DNA of 14,353 nucleotides. Source: Thiocapsa sp. UBA6158 (GTDB lineage Bacteria > Pseudomonadota > Gammaproteobacteria > Chromatiales > Chromatiaceae). The first letter of the stretch is position 1. The number at the start of each line of letters is the position of its first letter. Under the pieces are notes generated by a model that was not told the origin of the DNA, ran no database searches, and was given only the letters and a program-made list of their open reading frames with translations. The position numbers and the translations under genes are program-made. The DNA is taken from assembly GCF_002423035.1 (NCBI RefSeq), contig NZ_DIUM01000034.1:1-14353 (forward strand). The letters run 5' to 3'. This document shows positions 7,132-14,104 of this stretch, piece by piece.

Positions 7132-7578
7132 TCATCCGGGGATCCCGCCGGCCAACACCAGCGCGAACACGAAGGCGAACACCGCAAAGCCCTCGACGAT
7201 GGCAGCCGGCGCCAACGACAGACCGAAGATCTCGGGCTTGGTCTTGCTGGCATGAATCGCCGAGGCGCAGGCCTGACCCTGACGCATGGCCGAGACGAGC
7301 AGCGCGAGACCCGAGAGCAGACCGATGCCGAAGAGCGCCGGCGCGCTCACGGGCGTGACGTCGCGCTGCAGGCTGAACATGATGACGATGCCGTAAATGA
7401 CCTGCGAAGAGGGCATCACCGACACACCGATGTAACGTCCGTATCCGGAATCGGTGTCGACCATCGCCCCGATCGCCGCCTGTCCGGCCACCGCGCAGCC
7501 GATGACGCTGCCGATCGCACCCAGGGCCATGGGGGAGAAGAGCCCGGCCCAGCCCAGCGCAACCACAAATTCGTTCAT
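7132..7578 (-). CDS. atpK: V/A-type ATPase proteolipid subunit K (c-ring)
   Basis: Rotor-ring proteolipid that carries the transported ion. The 148 residues form four membrane helices in two hairpins (about 9-32, 52-72, 81-101, 119-145), so it is the duplicated form with one carboxylate per protomer. The ion-binding Glu129 lies in 'APAAIVEGFAVF'. Aligned by eye to Enterococcus hirae NtpK, the Na+ ligands are kept: Gln59 in 'MPSSQVIYG' (NtpK Gln65, with Ser58 for Thr64), Gln100 in 'AMRQGQ' (Gln110) and Glu129 (Glu139). The first hairpin has Gln where a carboxylate could be, so the ring would have a reduced ion:ATP ratio. The ATG at 7578 overlaps the atpI stop as ATGA and has GGAG 8 bases upstream. 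Na+ specificity is an inference from these ligands. Confidence 0.96.
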   Translation of the reverse strand: MNEFVVALGWAGLFSPMALGAIGSVIGCAVAGQAAIGAMVDTDSGYGRYIGVSVMPSSQVIYGIVIMFSLQRDVTPVSAPALFGIGLLSGLALLVSAMRQGQACASAIHASKTKPEIFGLSLAPAAIVEGFAVFAFVFALVLAGGIPG

Positions 7579-9380
7579 TCGCGCAACTCCGTCCGTTTAA
7601 AGGGTTTGAAGGGGTAGCCTTCGCCGGCCAGGGCCCAGTTGTAGAATTCGATGAAGTTCAGGCGCAGCCCGTGGACCACGCCGCTCATGAGCGCGAGCAT
7701 CAGATTGAGCGTGTGACCGGCCAAGAGGATGAGGATGGCGAGCAGCAGCCCCAGACCGGGTAGCTCGGTCGCGACATTGCGGGCCAGGCCGTTGAAGGTC
7801 ATCGCCATCGAGGCGGAGGCCAGGCCGAGCGCGAAGAGCCGCAGATAGGACAGCACATCCCCGAAGACCTGTGTGACCCGCACCAGGTTGCTCAGGCCGT
7901 CGAAGCCGCGCAGGGCCAGCGCCTTCACACCGTCCACACGGCGATCGCTGCCCAGAAGCAGGACCACGGCGAGCCCGAGGCCCATCAGGATCTGAGCCGA
8001 GAGGATCACCCACGCGGGCGCATGGGCATCCCCCGCGATCCAGAGCGAAAAGCCGCCGAGCATCACCGCGATCCAGCCGATCGCCACACGTCCCGCGGCT
8101 CGGCCGCGTTGGGCGCCCGCCATCTCGAGATTGGCGAGGATCAGGTGGACGACACCGATCCCGACCGACAGGCGCATCATGACCTCGAAATCGTTGATAT
8201 CCAGCAGATGCAGCTGTCCCGGCAGACTGTCCGGCCGGGGTGCGAAACCGAAATAGCTGCCGACCAGGACACCCCAAACCACGGATGTGCCGACCAGCGC
8301 CGCGGCCAGGATGCGCAGACGTCCGCCGAGCGCGCTGCTGCCGATCTTGCGCCAATAGGCCAGCAGCAGGACACCTAGGAGGGCGGCATAGCCGGCATCC
8401 GAAAGGATCATCGCGAAGAAGGCCGCGAAGGAGAAGAACAACATGCGCGAGGGATCCCAGGCGTCGTAGGCCGGCATCTGGTAGAAGGCCACCAGGTCCT
8501 GGCCGGCGGCGATGGGGCCGGGATTGTCGAGCAGGGTCGGCGGTGCGTCGTGCGGTCCGGGCTCTTCCATCAGGAGTGCCAGGCCCCGGTGCTCGGCGAA
8601 CGCCTGGACCGGCGCGACGGCGTCCTCGGGCACCCAGCCCTGCACCAGAAAGAGCGACTCCTCGTCGCGCGTCTGCGCCTGTGCGTGACGAAGCTGGGCC
8701 TCGTCCTCGGCTTGGGCGAGATGTGTCGAGAGGAGATAGATCCAGCGGGTCAGGGCAACGTGCTCGGCCTGGATCTCTTCGAGCTCAAGCTCGGCCGTTT
8801 CGAGACGGCGGCGGACCTCGGTCAGACTCAGTGCCCCGGCCAGGGTGCGCGGCACCGGCAGGGCGTCGCGGGGCGGCTCGTCCGGGTGGATCACCACGAC
8901 CCAGGATTGACGGTGGTCGCGATGCACCACCTGCCAGGGCAGCTCGAGCGTCGCGAGCTGTGCCATCTGGCGCTGCGGCACGATGTAGAACCAAAACTTG
9001 CGCCCGGCCAGATCCTGCTCGGGCGGCAGGGTGAAATCGCCCCAGGGCTCGAGCTCGGCGATGCGCTCGACCAGGGCGTCGCGGCGGTCGCTCACGTCGC
9101 GCAGGCGTTGTTGATTCTCCAGGACGGCGGCGATGGTGCCGGGCAGATCGAAGCCCGCCGGGTCACGCACCTGACGACGCTTCTCGCGCATGTCCTGCAA
9201 GTATCGCAGGGCCTGCAGCGCCTCGACGGCGTGGCTGGCCGGCTCCTTCTCGGGCTCCCTCGGCGCCGGACGCAACGGGATCAGATGCAGACAGCCGAGC
9301 GTCTGGAGCCGCTCGAGCACGCCGTCCTTGTCCGTGGCAAGACCGGCCAGGGTCAGGCGCGTCAGACGTTGGATGCTCAT
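7575..9380 (-). CDS. atpI: V/A-type ATPase membrane subunit I (stator, a-subunit homologue)
   Basis: Membrane stator that forms the ion half-channels against the K ring and anchors the peripheral stalk. At 601 residues it has the two-part family layout: a soluble N-terminal half with coiled-coil arms (about 85-115 and 185-225, 'RRRLETAELELEEIQAEHVA') and a C-terminal membrane half beginning near residue 310 ('MLFFSFAAFFAMILSDAGYA') with about seven or eight helices. The essential Arg is Arg514 in 'LSYLRLFALGLA', and the last helix ends with 'HGLRLNFIEFYNWALAGEGY' then 'PFKPF', the usual C-terminal signature. The start is ATG 9380, overlapping the atpD stop as ATGA with AGAGG 7 bases upstream. 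It is a little shorter than many I subunits (600-660), but no motif is missing. Confidence 0.97.
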   Translation of the reverse strand: MSIQRLTRLTLAGLATDKDGVLERLQTLGCLHLIPLRPAPREPEKEPASHAVEALQALRYLQDMREKRRQVRDPAGFDLPGTIAAVLENQQRLRDVSDRRDALVERIAELEPWGDFTLPPEQDLAGRKFWFYIVPQRQMAQLATLELPWQVVHRDHRQSWVVVIHPDEPPRDALPVPRTLAGALSLTEVRRRLETAELELEEIQAEHVALTRWIYLLSTHLAQAEDEAQLRHAQAQTRDEESLFLVQGWVPEDAVAPVQAFAEHRGLALLMEEPGPHDAPPTLLDNPGPIAAGQDLVAFYQMPAYDAWDPSRMLFFSFAAFFAMILSDAGYAALLGVLLLAYWRKIGSSALGGRLRILAAALVGTSVVWGVLVGSYFGFAPRPDSLPGQLHLLDINDFEVMMRLSVGIGVVHLILANLEMAGAQRGRAAGRVAIGWIAVMLGGFSLWIAGDAHAPAWVILSAQILMGLGLAVVLLLGSDRRVDGVKALALRGFDGLSNLVRVTQVFGDVLSYLRLFALGLASASMAMTFNGLARNVATELPGLGLLLAILILLAGHTLNLMLALMSGVVHGLRLNFIEFYNWALAGEGYPFKPFKRTELRE

Positions 9381-9982
9381 GCCGAGGCCTCTCCGAGTCG
9401 TTTGCCCTTCGCGATCTTCGAGCGCACGATCGCCGCGCGCTCGCTGTCCGAGAGGTGGACGCGAATCCGCTTGATGTTCTCGCGCGTGCGCGGGATCAAT
9501 ACCTTGTCGAACAGATTCACCCGCTGCGTCACCTTGCGCACTGCTTCATCGAGCAAGACGAGACGCCGATCGTGCAGCGCCAGCTGGGCTTGGAGCGTCA
9601 ACATCTCGGAGAGTGCATCGACCAAGACGTCCACCCAGTGGGGTTTGCTCAAGAGGCCGTAGTCGCGCTTGACGAGGTCGAGCCCTTCGAGCACGGGCAG
9701 GCGCGTGCCGAGGAGATTTTCCTCGCCGAGGCGTGCGCCGCGCACCTGCACCAGGCCGGACAGGTCGATCTCGCGATTGGCGAGCATGGGTAGATTCTCC
9801 GTCACCTGCTTGCGCAGCACCGCGATCTTGCGACGGGTCTCCCCTTGCGCCAGGACCTCTTTGGCGCGCTCGGTCATGATCTGTTTGCGCTTCAGATCGA
9901 GCGAGGGCAGGTAGCGCTCGTAGGTCTGCAGCGCACGGTTCTGCTTGGCCAGCGAGGACTTGCTGAGACTGACGCGTGACAT
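9377..9982 (-). CDS. atpD: V/A-type ATPase central shaft subunit D
   Basis: Rotor shaft inside the A3B3 head, equivalent to gamma of F-type enzymes. The 201-residue protein is almost wholly helical, with long N- and C-terminal helices that would form the coiled-coil shaft. The family signature is clear near the C-terminus: 'TQRVNLFDKVLIPRTREN' followed by 'IKRIRVHLSDSERAAIVRSK'. The N-terminal 'SKSSLAKQNRALQTYERYLP' also fits. It starts 18 bases after atpB; GGAG lies 11 bases before the ATG at 9982. Shaft subunit D normally binds an F subunit. None is encoded here, as in other reduced bacterial operons. Confidence 0.96.
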   Translation of the reverse strand: MSRVSLSKSSLAKQNRALQTYERYLPSLDLKRKQIMTERAKEVLAQGETRRKIAVLRKQVTENLPMLANREIDLSGLVQVRGARLGEENLLGTRLPVLEGLDLVKRDYGLLSKPHWVDVLVDALSEMLTLQAQLALHDRRLVLLDEAVRKVTQRVNLFDKVLIPRTRENIKRIRVHLSDSERAAIVRSKIAKGKRLGEASA

Positions 9983-10000
9983 GCGATGGTCTGCTCCGCG

Positions 10001-11371
10001 TCAAGCCGCCGCTTGAATCGGCGCGTCGTCGTCGAGCGTCGGGAGATACTTGTCGATCAGGGTCTCCTTCATCAGCAGCTCGTCTCGAGTGAAACATTCG
10101 GCCAGGGTCCGCCAGCAGAGATCCAAGCCCTTCTCCAGCGGGATGCTGACATCGATATCCATGAAGCGCTTCCGGAAGAGGTTCCCGAACTTGATCAAGC
10201 GGATGTCGAATTCGGACAGATCGAAGGCCATTGCCTGCTTTTGCTCGGCATCGCGGGCGCCCGAGTAGAAACGGATCATGGTGTTCATGATCTGGCTGTG
10301 GTCCTCGCGTGTGACCTTGCCGACCACGTGCTGCTTCAGGCGCGAGAGCGAGCCGAAGGGGTCGAGCACGCCGTCGTGGAGATAAAACTGACCTTCCGTG
10401 ATGTAGCCGGTGTTGTCCGGCACCGGGTGGGTGACATCGCCTCCCGGCATCGTGGTCACGGTGAGGATGGTGAGCGAGCCGCCGTCCTTGAAGTCGGCAG
10501 CCTTCTCGTAACGTCGTGCAAGTTGCGAATACAGATCGCCCATGTAGCCGCGATTGGACGGCACGGCCTCCATCGCGATACCCACCTCCTTCATGGCGTC
10601 GGCATAGGCGGTCATGTCGCTCAGCAGAACGAGGACACGCTTGCCCTCCTCGACCGCGAACCGCTCCGCGACCGCAAGGGCCATATCGGGAACCAGCAGG
10701 CGCTCGACCACCGGGTCGGAGGCGAGGTTGACGAACATGACGGTCCGGGCGAACACGCCGGCGTCCTCGAAGCGGCGCAGAAAAAAGTGATAGTCGTCGA
10801 AGATGAGACCGAGCCCGCCGAAGACGACAATGTCGGCATCCGCCTGGATCCCGATACGCGCCAGCAGAGCGTTGTAAGGCTCCCCTGCGACCGAGAAGAT
10901 CGGGATCTTCTGGCTCTCCACCAAGGAGTTGAAGATGTCGATCATCGGGACATCGGTGCGCACCATCTTGGAGGCGAGCGAGCGTCGCGCCGGGTTTGCC
11001 GAGGGGCCGTCGATCTCGATCTTGGGATCTTGAGCGAGGCCGGGCCCGGTATCGAAGGGGGTGCCGTCGCCGCGAAAGACGCGACCCAGGACGTTGGGCG
11101 AGTAGGTCACGCGCATCGGATGACCGAGGAAGCGGACCGACGCCTGCGTGGAGAGCCCCTTGGTCCCGGAGAAGACCTGCAGCGACACCAGCTCGCCTTC
11201 GAGCCTGATGACGCGCGCCATCGATTTGAAACCGCTCGGATCCTCGACCCATCCCAGGTCGCCGAACGCGACACGTTGGCCTTGCTCGGACACCGGGGGC
11301 GGAACCAGGACCTTGAGCAGGTCGCCGACGATCTCGACGACCTTCGAATAGCGCACGAGCGTGTGGGACAT
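10001..11371 (-). CDS. atpB: V/A-type ATPase non-catalytic subunit B
   Basis: Non-catalytic partner of subunit A in the V1/A1 head. At 456 residues it has the usual length and core: 'VPMIDIFNSLVESQKIPIFS' (141-160), the degenerate P-loop 'SVAGEPYNALLARI' (160-173) with no Lys-Thr/Ser pair, then 'ERFAVEEGKRVLVLLSDMT', 'PSNRGYMGDLYSQLARRYE' and 'TMPGGDVTHPVPDNTGYITE'. These assign it to B rather than A or an F-type beta subunit. The ATG at 11371 has GGGGA about 10 bases upstream. It is the first gene of this operon; in most bacterial V-ATPase operons B directly follows A, while here A is at the far end, five genes downstream. Transcription probably starts from the 134-base region upstream. Confidence 0.97.
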   Translation of the reverse strand: MSHTLVRYSKVVEIVGDLLKVLVPPPVSEQGQRVAFGDLGWVEDPSGFKSMARVIRLEGELVSLQVFSGTKGLSTQASVRFLGHPMRVTYSPNVLGRVFRGDGTPFDTGPGLAQDPKIEIDGPSANPARRSLASKMVRTDVPMIDIFNSLVESQKIPIFSVAGEPYNALLARIGIQADADIVVFGGLGLIFDDYHFFLRRFEDAGVFARTVMFVNLASDPVVERLLVPDMALAVAERFAVEEGKRVLVLLSDMTAYADAMKEVGIAMEAVPSNRGYMGDLYSQLARRYEKAADFKDGGSLTILTVTTMPGGDVTHPVPDNTGYITEGQFYLHDGVLDPFGSLSRLKQHVVGKVTREDHSQIMNTMIRFYSGARDAEQKQAMAFDLSEFDIRLIKFGNLFRKRFMDIDVSIPLEKGLDLCWRTLAECFTRDELLMKETLIDKYLPTLDDDAPIQAAA

Positions 11372-11409
11372 CGGACGTCTTTCCCCGCGTATTTGGGTGC
11401 CTGTTGCAG

Positions 11410-11429
11410 GTCACGTGCGATCGCGTGAC
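11410..11429. promoter_or_regulatory. Inverted repeat GTCACG-N8-CGTGAC upstream of atpB
   Basis: Perfect 6-base arms flank an 8-base centre that is itself mostly palindromic (GCGATCGC at 11417-11424). The site lies about 20 bases downstream of the predicted -10 box and about 40 bases before the atpB start, so it could be an operator or a leader hairpin. I cannot link it to a known regulator. Confidence 0.4.
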
Positions 11430-11448
11430 TCCGAATTCTCGGACGCCG

Positions 11449-11477
11449 AGTCTAGTCTGCCCTCTCTGGAGGATCAA
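11449..11477 (-). promoter_or_regulatory. Predicted sigma-70 promoter of the V-ATPase operon
   Basis: Reading the minus strand, TTGATC (11477-11472) and TAGACT (11454-11449) are separated by exactly 17 bases. Each box matches 4 of 6 consensus bases. It lies in the only sizeable gap before atpB (11372-11505), and the -10 box is 77 bases before the ATG. A weak 4-base stem followed by TTTCATTT (minus strand of 11484-11494 and beyond) lies upstream and might mark the end of the preceding permease transcript, but it is too short to call a terminator. Confidence 0.4.
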
Positions 11478-11505
11478 ATGAAACGCGATGCGCGGGCGCT
11501 GTTGC

Positions 11506-12852
11506 TCAAGACTCCCGCAACGCCGTCGTCACCGGAAGCCTGGCGGCACGCAGCGCCGGGAAGATGCCCCCGATGAATCCGATGCCGAGCGCCCACTGCA
11601 GGCCGCGAATCAGAAGCTCCGGGGTGACCTGGAACTGGAAGACCACCTGACTGAAGTTGGATCCTAAGGTCGAGACCGTAAAGCCGTGAAACAAGGCCCA
11701 GGCGATCCCGGCCCCGAGGATCCCGCCGACACAGGCCAAGGCCATGGTCTCGAGCATGACGGCAACGACGACCGGCAGTCCGGTAAAGCCCAACGCACGC
11801 AAGGTGGCGATCTCGCGCGCCCGGCTCGCGACCGCCGCATACATGGTGTTGAGCGCACCGAAGACCGCCCCGAGCGCCATCATGACGGCGACCCCGATGC
11901 CGACCGCCCGGATCACCCGAGTGAGACGCTCCGACTGTTTGCCGTAATAGGCGCGCGTGGTCTGCACCTCGACCCGCAGGCGCGGGTCGGCGCTCAAGGC
12001 CGCGCGCAGGCGTTCGATTGCCGCCGGTTCGACCAACCGCACGGCGACGGACTGAAAGCCGTTGCGCCGGTAGGCCGCCGCGATGGACTCGGCGTCGCCC
12101 CAGACTTCGGACTCGTGCGTATCGCCGGAGGCGAAGACGCCGACGATGCGCCAGTCCTGATTGTTGAGGACGATGCTGTCGCCGATCTCGAGTCCGCTGA
12201 ACTGTTGCAGTGCGCCCCGTCCGACGATCAGCTCGCGCAGTCCCGGCCGGAAGGGTCGCCCCTCGACGATCCGAACCTGCGGACGTACCGCCCAAGCGGC
12301 CGGCCCGACGCCGCGGACCTCGAGATTCGCATCCGTCCCCGTCGTTCGCTTCGGGACACTGGCGACGACCACCACCTCGGCCGATGCGACGGGGCGGTCG
12401 TTCGCATCGCGCTTGATGCCCGGTGCCTGGATGATCAGCGTCGTTGAGGGACGATCCAGCGCCGAAGAGAGCTCGGCATTGGCCGCGGCGCGCAGCACCA
12501 GCGCCGTGTCGTTGCTGCCGGCACCCGTGAGCGTCGCCTCGAAGCCCGCCGCCATCGCCTGCAAGGCGACCAGAACACCGACCACCCCGGCGATACCGAC
12601 CACCACGACCGAGGTCGCCCCGATGCGCTCGGGTACCGTGCTCAAGCCGACGCGGGCGACCGCGAGCGCCTGCCGCCCGGTTCGCATCAGCGCCAGCCAG
12701 GCGACGAACACCAGCGCGAGCGCAACGACGAGCATCGGGGCCAGGATCCAGATCCCGAAGAAGGCCGCGATGGCGACCCCCGCGGCGATCGTGGGCAACG
12801 CCGATCGCAGGTGAGCCAGGGCAGCGCCCGACGCCGTCGGTCGGTCGCTCAT
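11506..12852 (-). CDS. FtsX-family ABC transporter permease, second subunit
   Basis: Inner-membrane permease, 448 residues, second of a pair with the gene at 12849-14009. The typical first FtsX segment is 'SVVVVGIAGVVGVLVALQAM' (about residues 81-100), preceded by 'RIGAT'. A large extracytoplasmic domain follows to about 315, and three further segments end in 'FPALRAARLPVTTALRES'. The coupling motif 'EIATLRALGFTGLP' is present. Unlike the first permease it has an extra hydrophobic N-terminal stretch (about 19-57) that would add one helical hairpin before the standard fold. The ATG at 12852 overlaps the previous stop as ATGA. The same frame is open far upstream, but that part lies inside the other permease gene in a different frame and is not protein-like. 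Substrate unknown; lipoprotein, lipid or peptide export are the usual roles for such systems. Confidence 0.93.
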   Translation of the reverse strand: MSDRPTASGAALAHLRSALPTIAAGVAIAAFFGIWILAPMLVVALALVFVAWLALMRTGRQALAVARVGLSTVPERIGATSVVVVGIAGVVGVLVALQAMAAGFEATLTGAGSNDTALVLRAAANAELSSALDRPSTTLIIQAPGIKRDANDRPVASAEVVVVASVPKRTTGTDANLEVRGVGPAAWAVRPQVRIVEGRPFRPGLRELIVGRGALQQFSGLEIGDSIVLNNQDWRIVGVFASGDTHESEVWGDAESIAAAYRRNGFQSVAVRLVEPAAIERLRAALSADPRLRVEVQTTRAYYGKQSERLTRVIRAVGIGVAVMMALGAVFGALNTMYAAVASRAREIATLRALGFTGLPVVVAVMLETMALACVGGILGAGIAWALFHGFTVSTLGSNFSQVVFQFQVTPELLIRGLQWALGIGFIGGIFPALRAARLPVTTALRES

Positions 12853-14009
12853 CGGCCCGCCAACGCATCGACGATCCCCAGGCGCATCGCCTTGAGCGCG
12901 GGCGGCAGTCCGACCAGGATGCCGATGCCCAGCATCAAGCCGACCCCCAGCCACCAGCTCTCCGGACGCATCGCGACATCGAGCTGACCGGAGCTGGCCT
13001 CGCCGATCACCGGAAGGGCCAGAGCCGCGAGCATGAGCCCGATCAGCCCCCCGAGCAGCAGCAGGACGAGCGCCTCGGCCATGACAAGCAGAAGGACCGC
13101 GCGGTTGGCGAATCCGAGTGTCTTGAGCACCGCCAGCTCGGGGATCCGCTCGCGGATGGATTGCGCCATAGTGTTGCCGGTGAGCAGCACCAGGGTGAAG
13201 AAGACCGCCGCCATGATCGCCGTGACGATGAGCCCGATGTCGCCGATCTGCTTGGCGAACGAGAGCTGGAACTCGCGCTCGCTCTGGGTGCGTGTTTCGA
13301 AGGCTGAATTGGCGAACTGGCGGTCGATCGCCTGCGCGATCCGGTCGGCCTGCGACGCGTCCTCGACCCGCACGATGTACCAGCCGACCGTACCTTGTCC
13401 GATCTCGCGACCTTCGTCGAAGTAGGTGTGGTGAAACAACAGCTGCTTCTCGGAGCCGCGAAGTTCCGGCCGGGCGGCGGCAAAGATGCCGACGAGGTCG
13501 AAGGTCCAGACTTCCCCGCCGTCGCGGTGCGGATAGATGGTCGGTCGCAAGGGGATCTTGTCGCCGACCTTCCATCCGTGCAAATCCGCGAGCGCCCGTC
13601 CGGCGATCGCCCCGGTACGCATCTTGATGAAGGCTTGGCGCTGCGCTTGGGGCAGAACCAGCTCCGGATACATGTCGAGATAGCTTTCGGGCTCGACCGG
13701 GAAGTTCGGGAAGAAGTTCTTCGGGTCCTGATAGATGCCCCCGAACCAGCTCGCGTAGGTCACCGCCTTCACGCCGGGCGTCGACTGGATTCGGGCCAGA
13801 TCCGCATAGGGCAAGGGCTGAATCAGCGAGAGACGCGAGGAGGTGATGAGCCGATCGATCCCGATGACGCTCTGAGGCGCGTTGAACGCCACCCGCACGG
13901 CGTCCAGCATGCCGAAGAGCGCAAAGGCCGCCGCTACGGAAAGCAGCGTCAGCAGTGTGCGCGTCTTCTTGCGCATGAGTGCGGCGAAGAGGAGGGGGAG
14001 GTATTTCAT
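12849..14009 (-). CDS. FtsX-family ABC transporter permease, first subunit
   Basis: Inner-membrane permease of 386 residues with the MacB/FtsX layout: N-terminal helix (about 17-35, 'LLTLLSVAAAFALFGML'), a periplasmic domain of about 225 residues including 'YASWFGGIYQDPKNFFPNFP', then three helices (about 265-285, 310-335, 355-378). The coupling motif 'ERIPELAVLKTLGFANRAVL' lies between the second and third. The start ATG 14009 is chosen because 'MKYLPLLFAALMRKKTRT' is a typical FtsX N-terminus and GGAGG lies 11 bases upstream. Longer in-frame starts (to 14108) would translate the REP-like hairpin and heptamer repeats. It follows the ATPase gene after 95 bases and overlaps the next permease by ATGA. 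Confidence 0.94.
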   Translation of the reverse strand: MKYLPLLFAALMRKKTRTLLTLLSVAAAFALFGMLDAVRVAFNAPQSVIGIDRLITSSRLSLIQPLPYADLARIQSTPGVKAVTYASWFGGIYQDPKNFFPNFPVEPESYLDMYPELVLPQAQRQAFIKMRTGAIAGRALADLHGWKVGDKIPLRPTIYPHRDGGEVWTFDLVGIFAAARPELRGSEKQLLFHHTYFDEGREIGQGTVGWYIVRVEDASQADRIAQAIDRQFANSAFETRTQSEREFQLSFAKQIGDIGLIVTAIMAAVFFTLVLLTGNTMAQSIRERIPELAVLKTLGFANRAVLLLVMAEALVLLLLGGLIGLMLAALALPVIGEASSGQLDVAMRPESWWLGVGLMLGIGILVGLPPALKAMRLGIVDALAGR

Positions 14010-14019
14010 CGCGAGCGGA

Positions 14020-14047
14020 GCCTCCGGCCACCAGCCACCAGCCGCCT
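14020..14047. repeat. Four tandem heptamers GCCNCCN
   Basis: The plus strand reads GCCTCCG, GCCACCA, GCCACCA, GCCGCCT back to back between the ATPase and permease genes. On the minus strand these are NGGNGGC units sharing a GTGGC-like core with the pair at 3657-3670. Position 14020 is within 15 bases of the permease start, so the repeat also supplies the GGAGG ribosome site. Confidence 0.6.
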
Positions 14048-14074
14048 GCCGACAGAGGTCGGGAGCAGCGCGCA

Positions 14075-14103
14075 GGATGGGTAGAGCGCAGCGAAACCCA
14101 TCC
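14075..14103. repeat. REP-like palindromic element
   Basis: Perfect 8-base arms GGATGGGT (14075-14082) and ACCCATCC (14096-14103) enclose the 13-base loop AGAGCGCAGCGAA. This sequence type (GGATGGGT, AGAGCG, ACCCATCC) is one I recall as a dispersed intergenic repeat in many proteobacterial genomes. It starts 1 base beyond the ATPase stop, where such hairpins may protect the upstream transcript's 3' end or attenuate transcription. There is no U-run after the stem on the minus strand, so it is not a standard terminator. Confidence 0.65.
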
Positions 14104-14104
14104 T

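Noticed and set aside
5705..7255. 516-codon plus-strand frame
   Set aside because: It is antisense to gene X, atpE and part of atpK; low-complexity composition without domains.
9546..11477. 643-codon minus-strand frame over atpB and atpD
   Set aside because: It is a different frame of the same strand as atpB and atpD, is Arg-rich with no motif, and crosses the atpB promoter gap.
11484..11494. Possible terminator after the FtsX pair
   Set aside because: On the minus strand a CGCG-CAT-CGCG stem is followed by TTTCATTT, but a 4-base stem with an interrupted T-run is too weak to call.
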